Shown here piece by piece: positions 1 through 9,890 of a stretch of DNA of 22,235 nucleotides. The notes beneath the pieces were generated by a model that worked only from the letters and a program-made list of their open reading frames with translations, did not search any database and was not told the origin of the DNA. Source of the DNA: Coptodactyla brooksi (lineage: Eukaryota; Arthropoda; Insecta; Coleoptera; Scarabaeidae); NCBI GenBank assembly GCA_033557675.1, contig JAWQRM010000477.1:1-22235 (forward strand), written 5' to 3'. Numbering within the stretch: position 1 is the stretch's first letter; each line of letters begins with the position of its first letter. The translations under genes were made by a program, and so were the position numbers.

Positions 1-2064
1 TTTATATATTTATCTCTTAATATAACTCCACTCATTATGAGGCACTAAAAATAGGTGACACTAAAGCAAAGAATACACCTACACTACAAGAAGGATCTGC
101 ACTGACTTATCCTGCAAGACTAGGCTTTAATCTTACTTTTGTTGTTCTTACTTTGCTTTTTTTATTACTGTATAATATTCTTGTACAGGCCTAAATAACA
201 CTTCTATTTATTAAATTAATTGTAGCGTTGATGCACATTATTTCCTTACATTCAAAAATTCTTAGCATGGTTCAGGGTCAAATGTCAAAGTTGAAATTTT
301 TACTATAACTTAGTATCACTTAAGAGTACATAATGTGCAAAAATCATGTTCTTATATGCAGTCCCATCACAGACATAAGGCCTCAAACTTTCCAATTTTG
401 AAATTAAGGTTTTATGGCTTCTTAAGGTTTTTAAAAAATCAAAATATTTGAAAATAGTCAAGCAACCATCGTTGGATCATTTCGTTTGGATTGACCCGGA
501 AGCAAACTATCAGTCAACTGTTGAAACTTTCCAAAGTTGATCCTCGTATATCAAAGTCAGTTCTGGTATATCGTTAGGAAATTTATTTTGACCACTGCCT
601 TGGTAGATTTGCCATTTTGTAAAAGGAAAGTGATATTTTTCTGTTGGAATAAGAAAGTATGTTATTGTTAATATTCTCCAGTATTGTACATAATTGTTGC
701 CATATCATTAGCTTTAAAGAGAAGAAATTTGCAACCAACATCCTTCTGCGCATGTTTGTTTGCAACTTCTCGGATGCAGCGCATGCGCATGTGTAATAAA
801 ATTTAAAAATTCTTACTTCAAATACTATTGGTTAATTGGGTTAATACGGAAAATGCTTATGAGTATAGCTATTAAACTCTCCCTAACTAGTTTAATAGTT
901 TCCCGAGACTTTTACCATGCTCTAGTTTGGGAGGCTGTTCTAATTGAAAATCCATTCGGTGGATTGAAGGTTTAACATTCATATATTTGCTAGTGGCGCC
1001 GCTGGTTCGATACGCGTACGCATTGGTAACTATTGGTAAACTGTTTCGGTTAAAATTCATTGCAGCACCCAATGAATTTCGCGAAGACGCGAGGCTAGAA
1101 TTGCAAGTTGGTGTATACGTTATAAAATTTTCTGTGGAAACTTGATATTAGCCTAAAGAAAAAGTACTCTTTATGGCTTTTTGTGACTTTTACGTTCAAT
1201 GCAAAAGAATAGAGTTAATATCGTAGTTGTAGCAGTATATCACTACCTCCTTGAAAGTTTTGGAAAAGGAAAAGAAAATATGGCCATTTCGGCACTAACG
1301 AGGCTAAAACTTCGGGGCTCCTTCTTAACTTCTTGCGAGGACCCACCATCGCTGTTGTTCTAACTTTGTTTTTCAATTTTGGAAGCTCCGTAGATTTTAA
1401 CATGACATTTAAATTAAGTTTATCGCCCAGCACATCCTTGTTGTAATTTGTCCTGCATCTAAAATAGATTCAGGTCTTAGGTGCCTAGGTCAGAAGTCCT
1501 GGGGGGTTCGATACTGTAATGGATAGTATTCCTTATCTACGTTAATGGTCTCCCATTTGTGTTGGATACGGCTAAAGCTACGTAATGGTTTTCTAATAAT
1601 TATCGTCTATTAAATTGCAAGAAAACCATAAATCTAACATTTACTATACAAGGAATGTAGTTCTAAATCAACCCAACCCACCTCAACACAATAATCTTTT
1701 GTCATCTTTCTATTGGTATTTTCGTGTTTTTGGTTGTATTTTAACCAACCAACTTGATTCTAAACCGTATGTGCATTATATATTCTGACAGCTGACATTG
1801 CAAAGTTTGTGTATGAAAATATTTTGTTCGATTCTGTGCAATTGCTTTCTTTTTGGGTCCTATGAAACATTTTAGATTAAAGAATGATTAATAATTAAAG
1901 AAAGATGTGTATGGAGAAGATGTATTGACAGAATGTCAGTGTGAAAACTAGTTTGCAAAATTTTTGGGAGCTCTTTCCAAAATTTTTGGGAGAAAACCAT
2001 GATCAATTCTAAAGTGTACTGTCATCAACTGGAGAATTGATCAACAGGAGAGGTAGAGTGCTAC
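1..2064. other. AT-rich stretch with no recognisable gene
   Basis: Only short open frames (under 75 codons) occur, on both strands, with no recognisable domains. A slightly GC-richer patch near 990-1110 contains several CpGs. A short direct repeat (aaaatttttgggag) occurs twice around 1957-1995. I see no tRNA, promoter architecture or splice-flanked coding block that I would defend. A missing 5' exon of the GT92 gene could hide here, but nothing resembles a signal anchor followed by family sequence. Confidence 0.5.
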
Positions 2065-2790
2065 TAATAAGTATGTTGGTAGCAAAAAAGGCATTTGATT
2101 GGTATATTATCGATGGTAAGGCTCATTGCAAAACAGGGTACCTGATCTCCCTGGGTAGGAAAACTTGATACAAAATATAATTGATATAAAATATATAACT
2201 AAGTGAAATAAATCAAAGACTAAATCAAGTAGTAGTTATATTTTCTATTTTTATTTCTAGAACGGTTCGTTTTTGTCATTTGTTTGAATAGCGTCCTTCT
2301 GCCTGTTTTTCGTATTAATTGGATGCCGGTAAGGTGGATTCCGTTATTCGACTTTCCGCTACTGCCTATTAGGTGGCGTTGTCTCTGTCGGCAGCTTATC
2401 TTCTTTTATTTCCCGTTTTTAATTGGGCGGTAATTTGCTTTGTTTAAAAGGAGTTTTTCTACCTTTTTGTCTAACATTCTTTTGGAGTCGTGTTGTCTTC
2501 TGTGTTTGTTTCTTCTTCAGGGAGTTGTTGTCCTCCAGTGTCGTTTGGGGTTGGCAGCATCTATATCCTGTTTTGCAACGTAGGAAAGACAAAAAGTTTA
2601 AAGTTGAAGTATTAGCGTTTTGTCAACGAATATAGTATCACCAGGGCCGATGAAAGACTCAAAGTCTTTCACTGTTGAAGTCTTCTTTAAAATCATAGCG
2701 CCTGTAGTTATTGTCCGATAAACAACCCTATCCAGGGTGCCCAACACTTTTCATTTCTAAGTTTTTATGATTTTCTACAAAACCAGTAAG
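2065..2790 (+). repeat. Tandem unit 1 of ~726-bp repeat family (left arm of composite inverted repeat)
   Basis: The unit starts taataagtat and contains landmark strings such as gcaaaacagggtacctga, gaatagcgtccttctgcct and gcaacgtagg. The same order restarts 726 bases later at 2791, so the two copies are head-to-tail. A third copy lies inverted at 4153-4824. On the - strand each copy keeps a related reading frame; in this copy it reads NKANYRPIKNGK, then a stop, then KKISCRQRQRHL. I do not recognise the family. Confidence 0.9.
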
Positions 2791-3302
2791 TAATAAGTAT
2801 ATTAGTAGCAAAAAAGGCATTTTATTGGTATATAATCGATGGTAAGGCTCATTGCAAAACAGGGTACCTGAGCACCCTGGGTAGGAAAACTTGATATAAA
2901 ATATAATTGATATAAAACATTTAACTAAGTTAAATAAATCAAAAAGTAAATCAAATAGTGGTTATATTTTCTATTTCTCTTTCTAGGACGGTTCGTTTTT
3001 GTCATTTGTTTGAATAGCGTCCTTCTGCCTATTTTTCGTATTAATTGGATGTCGGTAAGGTGGATTCCGTCATTCGAGTCTGCGCTACGGCCCACTAGGT
3101 GGCGTTGTCTTTGTCGGCAGCTTATCTTCTTTTGTTTCCCACTTTTAATTGGGCGGTAATTTGTCTTGTTTAAAAGAGGGTTTTCTACCTTGTTGTCTGG
3201 TCTCCTTTTTGGAGTCGTATTGTCTTCTGGGATTGTTTCTTCTTCTGGGATGTTGTTGTCCTCCAGTGTCATCTGGGGTTGGCAGCATTTATATCCTGTT
3301 TT
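2791..3302 (+). repeat. Tandem unit 2 of ~726-bp repeat family (truncated)
   Basis: This is the second head-to-tail copy. It follows the first unit through the tatatcctgttt landmark and then departs from it at about 3302, lacking the last ~210 bp (the section with gcaacgtagg and the cggccctg landmark). The - strand carries the longest version of the shared frame, 115 codons at 2925-3272, including EEETIPEDNTTPKRR and KKISCRQRQRHLVG. Confidence 0.9.
2925..3272 (-). CDS. Repeat-encoded ORF, unknown function (115 codons)
   Basis: A short, very basic open frame inside the second ~726-bp unit. It begins with an acidic, Pro/Thr-rich stretch (PEEETIPEDNTTPK) and continues with a Lys/Arg/Gln-rich part (NKTNYRPIKSGKQKK, CRQRQRHLVG, QLIRKIGRRTLF). 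The inverted copy keeps the latter part open for 85 codons (4194-4451, +). The first copy has the same frame with one internal stop. Frame sharing across copies could reflect past coding, for example a fragment of a transposon protein, or simply recent duplication. I recognise no domain, and real expression is doubtful. Confidence 0.25.
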   Translation of the reverse strand: MTLEDNNIPEEETIPEDNTTPKRRPDNKVENPLLNKTNYRPIKSGKQKKISCRQRQRHLVGRSADSNDGIHLTDIQLIRKIGRRTLFKQMTKTNRPRKRNRKYNHYLIYFLIYLT

Positions 3303-4152
3303 TCTTCCATATAAAGAGCTTTCCTTTCCTCGGAGGTCCTCTCGGGGGCATTCGTAATCGGTTGTTCGTTTGGTTGCGTGAGAGGGGCACGCGGGCCGTG
3401 CTACAGGCTAGCGTGCTTCCCACGCCGCTCATTTGCTGGTTTTAAATGTTTAATATCTAAAAGACCGTTGTTCAGCTGGCAAAATGGCACAAGAAAATAC
3501 AAGAAAATATCGAGTGAATCGATTTATTTTCGAAAGGTCACTTTGAAAGGTATGCAGATTATCGCGGCTGTTCTATTCACACAGAACAAAAGCTCGCGAG
3601 TTGGTACATGCATTGGGGGCACGGCTGCGTCCTACGCCATCCCCCGCTTCCAAAAACCGATAGAATTGCGTACCGACGGCGCGAAAGCGTCAGAATAATT
3701 CAGCCGGAGCTCTGCGAAGCTTCGCGCGCAGCTAAAATTGATGTTTCCGGATGGTTGCGTCGCGAGCGCCGAGTAATTTTCACTGGGCCCCGATGATTTA
3801 TCCGTGAAAGGGCGGCCGAATTTATGGCATCGAGAATGCAAAACGCATTTTTCGCTATCAGCTGTCGAGCGTCCATTTAATGGGCCAAAAAATACGCAAT
3901 TTCACTCCGCGAGTATTCCGGCTTTTCAAATGTCCCTTGCTGATACGCTTTTGTTTAATTTTTGTTTGGGCTTGCTGGAACATGCGTTCAGCGCTAAACG
4001 AAGAGCAGTAACGTTACTGTATCTACAGTTTCCAGATGTTGTTTGCAAACAAATATGTACTCGAAAAATTCAGAATGTACAATCCCGCATTGAAGAAAAT
4101 TTCAACAATGATACTACCACCCATTCTCTTACGGATCCACAGTCGAAAAAGA
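3253..4152. other. GC-balanced, CpG-rich loop between inverted repeat arms
   Basis: From about 3320 to 4020 the base composition is visibly more GC-balanced than anything nearby and CpGs are frequent. It includes a perfect 12-bp palindrome centred on AAGCTT at 3714-3725 and an ATTTAATGG-type homeodomain-like motif near 3875. Several overlapping short ORFs exist in different frames, none with a recognisable domain or splice context, so I do not call coding sequence. It could be a conserved noncoding or regulatory element, or unique cargo of the surrounding repeat. Confidence 0.4.
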
Positions 4153-4824
4153 GATGAAGAAATAATCCTAGAAGACAATACGACTCCAAAAGGATGTCAG
4201 ACAAAAAGGTAGAAAAACCCTCTTTAAACAAGACAAATTACCGCCCAATTAAAAACGGGAAACAAAAGAAGATAAGCTGCCGACAAAGACAACGCCACCT
4301 AGTAGGCAGTAGCGGAAAGTCGAATAACGGAATCCACCTTACCAACATCCAATTAATACGAAAAATAGGCAGAAGGACGCTATTCATACAAATGATAAAA
4401 ACGAACCGTTCTAGAAATAAAAATAGAAAATATAACTACTATTTGATTTAGTCTTTGATTTATTTAACTTAGTTAAATATTTTATATCAATTATATTTTA
4501 TATCAAGTTTTCCTAGCCAGGTTGCTCAGGTACCCTGTTTTGCAATGAACCTTACCATCAATAATATACCAATTAAAATGCTTTTTTGCTACTTAATATA
4601 CTTATTACTTACTGGTTTTGTAGAAAATCATAAAATCTTGTGTTGGGCACACTGGATAGGGTTCTAGGACTCCTGGATAGGGTTGTTTATCGGACAATAA
4701 ATAGACTTTAAAGAAGACTTTAACAGAAAAATACTTTGAGTCTTTCATCGGCCCTGATGATACTATCTTCGTTAACGAAACGCTAGTACTTCAATTTCCA
4801 ACTTTTCGTCTCTCCTACGTTGCA
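4153..4824 (-). repeat. Inverted unit of ~726-bp repeat family (right arm)
   Basis: The reverse complement matches 2574 to about 3252 closely along its length, including gcaacgtagg at the outer edge and the stretch with gaatagcgtccttctgcct inside. The arms are about 675 bp and are separated by about 900 bp. It begins in a different unit phase from the left array, showing that the inversion was of an array segment rather than of a single defined unit. An extra ~20-bp partial duplication of ggactcctggatagggtt is present near 4655-4685. Confidence 0.9.
4194..4451 (+). CDS. Repeat-encoded ORF, unknown function (85 codons, inverted copy)
   Basis: This is the counterpart of the frame at 2925-3272 in the inverted unit. 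It shares NKTNYRPIK.GKQKKISCRQ and QLIRKIGRRTLF. A one-base difference in a run of A near 4188 puts the N-terminal acidic segment in another frame here. Function unknown; probably not an active gene. Confidence 0.2.
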   Translation: MSDKKVEKPSLNKTNYRPIKNGKQKKISCRQRQRHLVGSSGKSNNGIHLTNIQLIRKIGRRTLFIQMIKTNRSRNKNRKYNYYLI

Positions 4825-4969
4825 ATAATATTTTTTCACAATAGCCTTTCCCAATAAGCGATCTCTTAATTAACTATTCCCATAAGACAAATGATTGCCA
4901 AAGTAAAATCCTGCTGATAGTAATTTCTATTCAGCTGATATTCTTCAATTAATAATTAACTCTAAAAGT

Positions 4970-6640
4970 CGAAGAAATTTAAAAATGGCAGGAAGAAAAA
5001 AAATTAGAAATAGCTTCTTTTGAAAAATGACCTAAATTTTTACAGAAAGATATTAAAATTAGTTAACCGTAAGAAAATTCCCGATAAATAAAAGAAAATA
5101 TTCAAAAAAATCGAAAAAATAGAAAATTGACAAAAAAAGGGCTGTTACATTTTTAAAATTATTTTTTAATTTATTTGAGCTCGGGGTTCTTAAAATAGCC
5201 AATAAAAATTTAAGTACTAAAATTAATTAGTTATAGGAAAATAGCCGATAAACAAATACTTTTTTATTAGAAAAATAACCAATAAAAAATAGTACTAAAT
5301 AGCATTAACTACATCGATTTTCCTTTCTAGAGAAACGTAAAAAGTACTAAAATTACGTAACTATAAGAAAATTCTTAATTGCTAAAGAAAATATTAAAAA
5401 ATCTAAAAAAAAAATAAAAAATTGACAAAAAAGGGCTCTTACCTTAAATTTTATTAATTATATCGAAATATCCAATAAAAATTAAGTATTAAAATTAATT
5501 AACTATAGGAAAATAACTGATAAATAAATATATTTTATATCAATAAAAAATCAATAAATAATAATAAAAAATAGTACTAGATAGAATCAACTACATCGAA
5601 TTTCCCGGCTAAAAAATGTAAGAAGCGCTAAAATTAGTTAACTATACGAAACTGGCATTATATACATTAAAAATTAAAAATAACTTTTTTGAAAAATCAC
5701 CTAGATTTTTACATAAAAGTATTAAAATTAGTTAACTGTAAGATAATTTCTAATTAATAAAAAAATATTCAAAAAATCAAAAAAATAGGAAATTGACAAA
5801 AAAGAGCTGTTAGCTTAAATTTTATTAATTATATCAAAATATCCAATAAAAATGTAAGTACGAAAATTAATTAACTGTAGGAAAATAGCCGATAAATAAA
5901 TAAAAAAATAAAAAATAGTACTAAATAAAATTAACTACATCAAATTTCCCGGCTAAAAATGTAAAAAGCACCAAGATTAGTTAACTATAAGAAACTGACT
6001 GATATGCATTAAAAATTAAAAATAGCTTTTTTTGAAAAATCACATAAATTTGTACATAAAAGTACTAAAATTAGTACTAAAAAGTATAAGAAAATTTCTA
6101 ATTAATAAAAAAATATTCAAAAAAATCGAAAAAATGCGAAATTGACAAAAAAGGGCTCTTAGCTTAAATTTTATTAATTATATCAAGATATCCAATAAAA
6201 AATTAAGTATGAAAGTTAATTAGCTGTAGAACTAAGACTAAAAGTAGACTAAAAATGTAAATGATACTAAAATAAGTTAACTATAAGAAAATGCCTAATA
6301 TGCATTAAAAAATAAAAATAACTTTTTTTGTAAAATTACCTAAATTTTCACACAAAGGTACTAAAATTAGTTAACTATAAGAAAATTCCTAATTAATAAA
6401 AAAAATATTAAAAAAAATCGGAAAAAATAGAAAATTTACAAATTGAAAATTGAAAACTGAACACTGAAAACTGAACACTGAAAACTGAAAATTGAAAATG
6501 GAAAATTGCAAATTGAAAACTGAAAACTGAAAATTGACAGCTCAAATTTTATTAAATATATAAATATTCAATAGAAATATAAGTACTAAAATTAATTAAC
6601 TACAGGAAAGTAGCTGATAAACGAATATTGTTATTTATGA
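4970..6640. repeat. AT-rich satellite-like tandem repeat, ~300-390-bp period, about five copies
   Basis: The marker string gacaaaaaagggct recurs near 5129, 5424, 5795 and 6144, with a remnant near 6535, so the spacing is about 295, 371, 349 and 390 bp. Within each period the same order appears: an attagttaactataagaaa block, an A-rich block, the marker, aaattttattaattatatc, then tccaataaaaa. Copies are diverged by many indels. There is no coding potential. Confidence 0.85.
6437..6538. repeat. Minisatellite of 7-bp units (gaaaact / gaaaatt)
   Basis: About fourteen near-perfect heptamers of the form gaaaact, gaacact or gaaaatt lie head-to-tail inside the fifth copy of the larger satellite-like array, probably from local slippage. 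Confidence 0.9.
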
Positions 6641-7365
6641 AAAATATTTTCACCAATATTTATAAGAATTGAAAAAGATAAGCTAATTAAAGCTCATACC
6701 CTATCTATAAAGGTTATAATCCTTTTCTTTCTAATTTATTATTTTTATACATTTTTATATATCTCTTCATTAATAATTGGAACTCTTATTTCAAATTCAT
6801 CTTATTCGCGAATATCAGCGAGAATACGACACTGCTGTGAAAAAAAAACGAAATTACTTATTAAATATTCCAATGTCTGACCCAGTGAACATTTGGATTT
6901 TCACGTGTTAATATTGGATCCCTTTCACTGGACCCCTTTCTGGGTTATATTCGATTTTACAAGGTTTTATAATCATTATCATTAAAATATCTAATTTCTC
7001 CGCAGACAGTATTACAATAATAATCTTCTCGCCAAAAAAAGAAAAAAAAAGAAAATTTTTATAAAATGGAAAAAGTGCTTTAAATAGAAAACATAAAACC
7101 GCAAATCTCAATAAGAGCAGCAATGAATTCACAACTGGGGATCGCTGTGCACAAAATATACTCATTCAGATCTATGGTTCTGAGAGTATTTGTTCGCAAC
7201 TGGCGTATGTACCCATAAATGAAATGGAAAAACGCAAGCTTTCTATTTTGTATTCAATGTAGCCTATTCATGTTTTGTATCCACATAAATACCAGATAGT
7301 TCGTTTTTTTAGAAAATGCCTTTCATACAGAGCTTGTGCTGTTTTAAAAGCTGCAATACAAGTCA
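6641..7365. other. AT-rich intergenic stretch, nothing recognisable
   Basis: A/T-rich sequence with homopurine runs around 7037-7057. An 85-codon - strand frame at 6908-7165 is hydrophobic and low-complexity with no family resemblance. I see no RNA gene or mobile element end. Confidence 0.5.
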
Positions 7366-7985
7366 CATGTGACCTCAACTGATTAGGCTACCAAACTTGC
7401 AGCATGGTAATGATTAAAATAAAACACCCTAACTGGAAACCAATAACTGGAAACGAAATATTCATTATTGTCAAAGGGTATCAGCGTTGTGTGCGTGTGT
7501 GTCAATAAATTAATGCTGATTCTCCGTAGCCCACATTCTATAATTCTGACTCTTCATATACCCAGATAAATATACTCATGCTTCGTCAGAAAGAAAACCC
7601 ACCCCAACTGTCACAATTGACAAAGTCAGTGGTAGTATTAAAATAAAATCAATTTACTGTTAAATAACAGGAAAGGAAATATTTATTATTATCAAAGGGT
7701 ATTAACATTGAATGTACACTAAACAAAAATTTGTTAATTATAAATCACAGCAAATACTTTGAAGCGTTCGAATAACAAAAAAATACTCAGTTCACGAACG
7801 CCTATGTTTGAAATGTCAAGATCTGGTTACAATACTATAACATTAAGAATTTATTAAAGCTTTTCTATAAATAATACAGTTAATTGTCTTTCATTAGGTA
7901 AATAATCTGCTTGACAACTAATCCGCTTAAAGTCATCTTAATGATGTACCTCCCCTACACAGTCCAATAGCCTATTTCATGTATT
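7366..7985 (+). repeat. Dispersed repeat copy A
   Basis: The 7600-7980 part matches 12155-12537 in the same orientation almost base for base (for example cgaacgcctatgtttgaaat and gcttgacaactaatccg versus gcttgacaactaattcg). A shorter relative lies at 11750-11940. The leader tgacctcaactgattaggc (about 7369) is also shared with 11758. Copy A has an internal partial duplication (aactggaaacgaaatattca near 7440 versus aacaggaaaggaaatattta near 7665). It looks like a non-autonomous transposon or old duplication; no ends are clear. Confidence 0.85.
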
Positions 7986-8300
7986 TTCCTCCCTTAATCC
8001 CACATTTTAGTTCAACACTACTTTCGGTCCATTTTCGCTGGATTAGCAGTTCACCCCGCCAGAAATTCAGGATTCGATTAATCCGATTACATCGTGTTCT
8101 TAAGGAGCTGCGCGCTAATCCCTAATCCGTTCCTGATACTGAACTGACATCCCCAAAAACAGCTATGATAAAGTAGGTAACTTCGTGATTGAATACGTAA
8201 TTACCGGAGGGGGGCAGCACAATGTAACATTTGCCAGACCTGATGTATATACGTGTGGTAATTACACAATTAAACTTTTTTTCTGTACCTGATTTGTAAA
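7985..8300. promoter_or_regulatory. Candidate enhancer: cluster of TAATCC (K50 homeodomain) sites
   Basis: Within 134 bases there are five copies of TAATCC or its complement: 7995-8000, 8040-8045 (GGATTA), 8079-8084, 8116-8121 and 8123-8128. A sixth lies at 7919-7924 inside the neighbouring repeat. TAATCC is the established core site for Lys50 homeodomains such as Orthodenticle/Otx, Bicoid (higher flies only) and Goosecoid. The sequence is unique within the window and GC-balanced. Whether it is active, and which gene it would serve, is unknown; the nearest visible gene is the GT92 gene 2.2 kb downstream. Confidence 0.4.
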
Positions 8301-8504
8301 TGGGTGAATTTAAGTTTAGGGTGCTGAACCAGTTTTTCCTCTAACGCGTCACATTTTCTGGACACTCAGCAGAATAAAAAACAATACTGTATTAAAAACA
8401 ATATTTATATATAGACATGATTTAATTTAGATTTAATTTAGACTTAATTTAGACATCCAAAAGGATGTTTAAATTAATTTAGAATGTATTTTCAAGTTTA
8501 ATCT
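8301..8504. repeat. Short simple repeat of aatttaga(c/t)
   Basis: Around 8418-8485 the string tttaatttaga recurs about four times with small changes. The rest of the stretch is unremarkable AT-rich sequence. Confidence 0.6.
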
Positions 8505-8838
8505 TCCTTTTTATCCGAAAAATGTGAGATCTAAGACTCCAACAGTAGTCGCCCATCATCGAAGGGTTACAGTGTCCTTGATAACAGTGTTCCATAGTAA
8601 GGATGAACATGGCTCCCAAATTTTCCGGGAAGAAATCTACAATAGATGTGAATGTAAGAAGTGAATTTTCAATGACATTCTACATCCCATCTTCTTGTAG
8701 CTGTCCAACAGATCATCCACAATGGAGACATGGTCATCATCTTTTCTGTTGCCCAAAAAAGCCATTGACAATTGCTTTGAAAGATGACCAGGTTGGATCT
8801 TCCAACAATTATCTTATTTGTAGTCCAATAAAAATACC

Positions 8839-9119
8839 TTCTTTCAGCTTTGCTTCATTCAATTTGGGATACTTTGCTTTCAAATGGTTGAAGGCTTGTC
8901 CTCCTTTATCCATACTTTTACGAAGTTCTTCATAAAAAGTCTTTATCACATTTTCCTTTCCAGTAACATATGTTTTGCTTATAGGCTATCTAGAGCACAA
9001 AAACAGCAGTATTTTGTGAACCCACCTTGGAAACCTGTAAGGAGTGCCACAGCTTTTAAATTGTGCCACTGCAAAGTTGCCATTCATAGTCTTTATATTT
9101 GATTGCATCTAGCAGCAAA
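8839..9119. repeat. Internal tandem duplication within the transposase-like pseudogene, copy 1
   Basis: The stretch starting ttctttcagctttgcttcat at 8839 is repeated from 9122 (offset 283 bp), including a long near-identical stretch around cttgtcctcctttatccat. Both copies run from the LNEAKLKE region back to the LLLDAIKY..YEWQLC region of the - strand protein, so a ~95-codon protein segment is doubled. Confidence 0.9.
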
Positions 9120-9121
9120 CT

Positions 9122-9373
9122 TTCTTTCAACTTTGCTTCATTCAATTTGGGATTCTTTGGTTTCAAATGGTTAAAGGCTTGTCCTCCTTTATCCATACTT
9201 TTACGAAGTTCTTCATAAAAAGTCTTTATCACATTTTCCTTTCCAGTAACATATGTTTTGCTTATGGTCTATTCCTTGGTCTAAGGTACGAAAACAGCAG
9301 TATTTCGTCATTTTTAAATCACAGCAAAGCTGCCATTCATGGTCTGTATATTTGATGGCATCCAGCAGTAAAC
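9122..9373. repeat. Internal tandem duplication within the transposase-like pseudogene, copy 2
   Basis: Partner of 8839-9119. It lacks about 30 bases of the middle (the accttggaaacctgtaagga region of copy 1), so the copies have diverged by deletion as well as by substitutions since duplication. Confidence 0.9.
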
Positions 9374-9890
9374 CCATAGTTTCATAAGTTTCTTTCATGT
9401 CTACTGCAGAAGCCAAGGCCACCGAAGGGAATTTATTGCCATTATGCAGTAGCATTGCTTTCAAGCTGGTTTTCATAGAGTCAATAAATAGTTACCACTC
9501 CTGTGGATTATGTTGTACACCTAACTGCATCATCAAACCATTGACATCTCCACACATACACATTGCATCCTGCATGTCCAAATATTGGACGAAAGAAGTA
9601 CTTCTCCATCTAAAATTGGAAATTTTTGTTCCTGGAGCTAGAAGGTTTCACTGTTGCAGTCGCGCCTCCAAAAATTCAGCTTGGTATTTCGAAAGTTGTA
9701 GTGAAGTGTCACGAGATTGAAGATTCTAATTCACCTGATGTTGGATCTGTTACCATGGCTTGCAAGTTACACACAGGATCAGGCAAACTTTCATCATGGG
9801 GCACAGGCAAATGCTGTGAAGACACGTTTGGATATTTTATTTTATGTCTAGTTTTGCTTGACTGTCCTGCAATGTTAATTAGGCAGAAAT

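Larger units (their letters stand above)
8505..9890 (-). pseudogene. Broken copy of a repetitive transposase-like protein family
   Basis: Read from 9890 down to 8505, frame-hopping translation recovers the order typical of a large uncharacterised protein family found in many copies in arthropod and hydra genomes. The N-terminal part has PNVSSQHLPVPHDESLPDP. GDVNGLMMQLGVQHNPQEW follows, then a stop where Arg is expected, then LFIDSMKTSLKAMLLHNGNK, LLLDAIKYTDHEWQLC, TKYCCF, KENVIKTFYEELRKSMDKGG, KYPKLNEAKLKEGIF, SFKAIVNGFFG, YKKMGCRMSLKIHFLHSHL and finally FFPENLGAM...SMMGDYCWSL. The longest intact piece is 87 codons (9213-9476). Several stops, frameshifts and deletions (for example between DLK and TKYCCF), plus an internal duplication, show it is dead. 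I recall the family pattern but not a formal name, so 'transposase-like' is an inference. Confidence 0.75.

Noticed and set aside
1215..1433. 72-codon - strand frame
   Set aside because: No recognisable domain, no second copy in the window, no splice context; length is not unusual by chance.
1000..1520. Two GGTTCGATAC strings (near 1003 and 1505) resembling a tRNA B box
   Set aside because: No A box, no cloverleaf pairing and no anticodon arm could be placed; the match to the B-box consensus is incomplete, so neither a tRNA nor a SINE is supported.
3149..3445. 98-codon and 63-codon + frames over the end of repeat unit 2
   Set aside because: They cross the repeat boundary into unrelated sequence and lie opposite the shared - strand frame.
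3378..4157. Overlapping + frames of 106, 62 and 117 codons in the GC-balanced loop
   Set aside because: Higher GC lengthens random frames; none has a recognisable domain, and the last one runs into the inverted repeat arm.
4970..6640. Possible CRISPR-like or origin-like repeat array
   Set aside because: Periods are long and irregular, with no short conserved repeats and unique spacers; the setting is a eukaryotic genome. A satellite-like array explains it.
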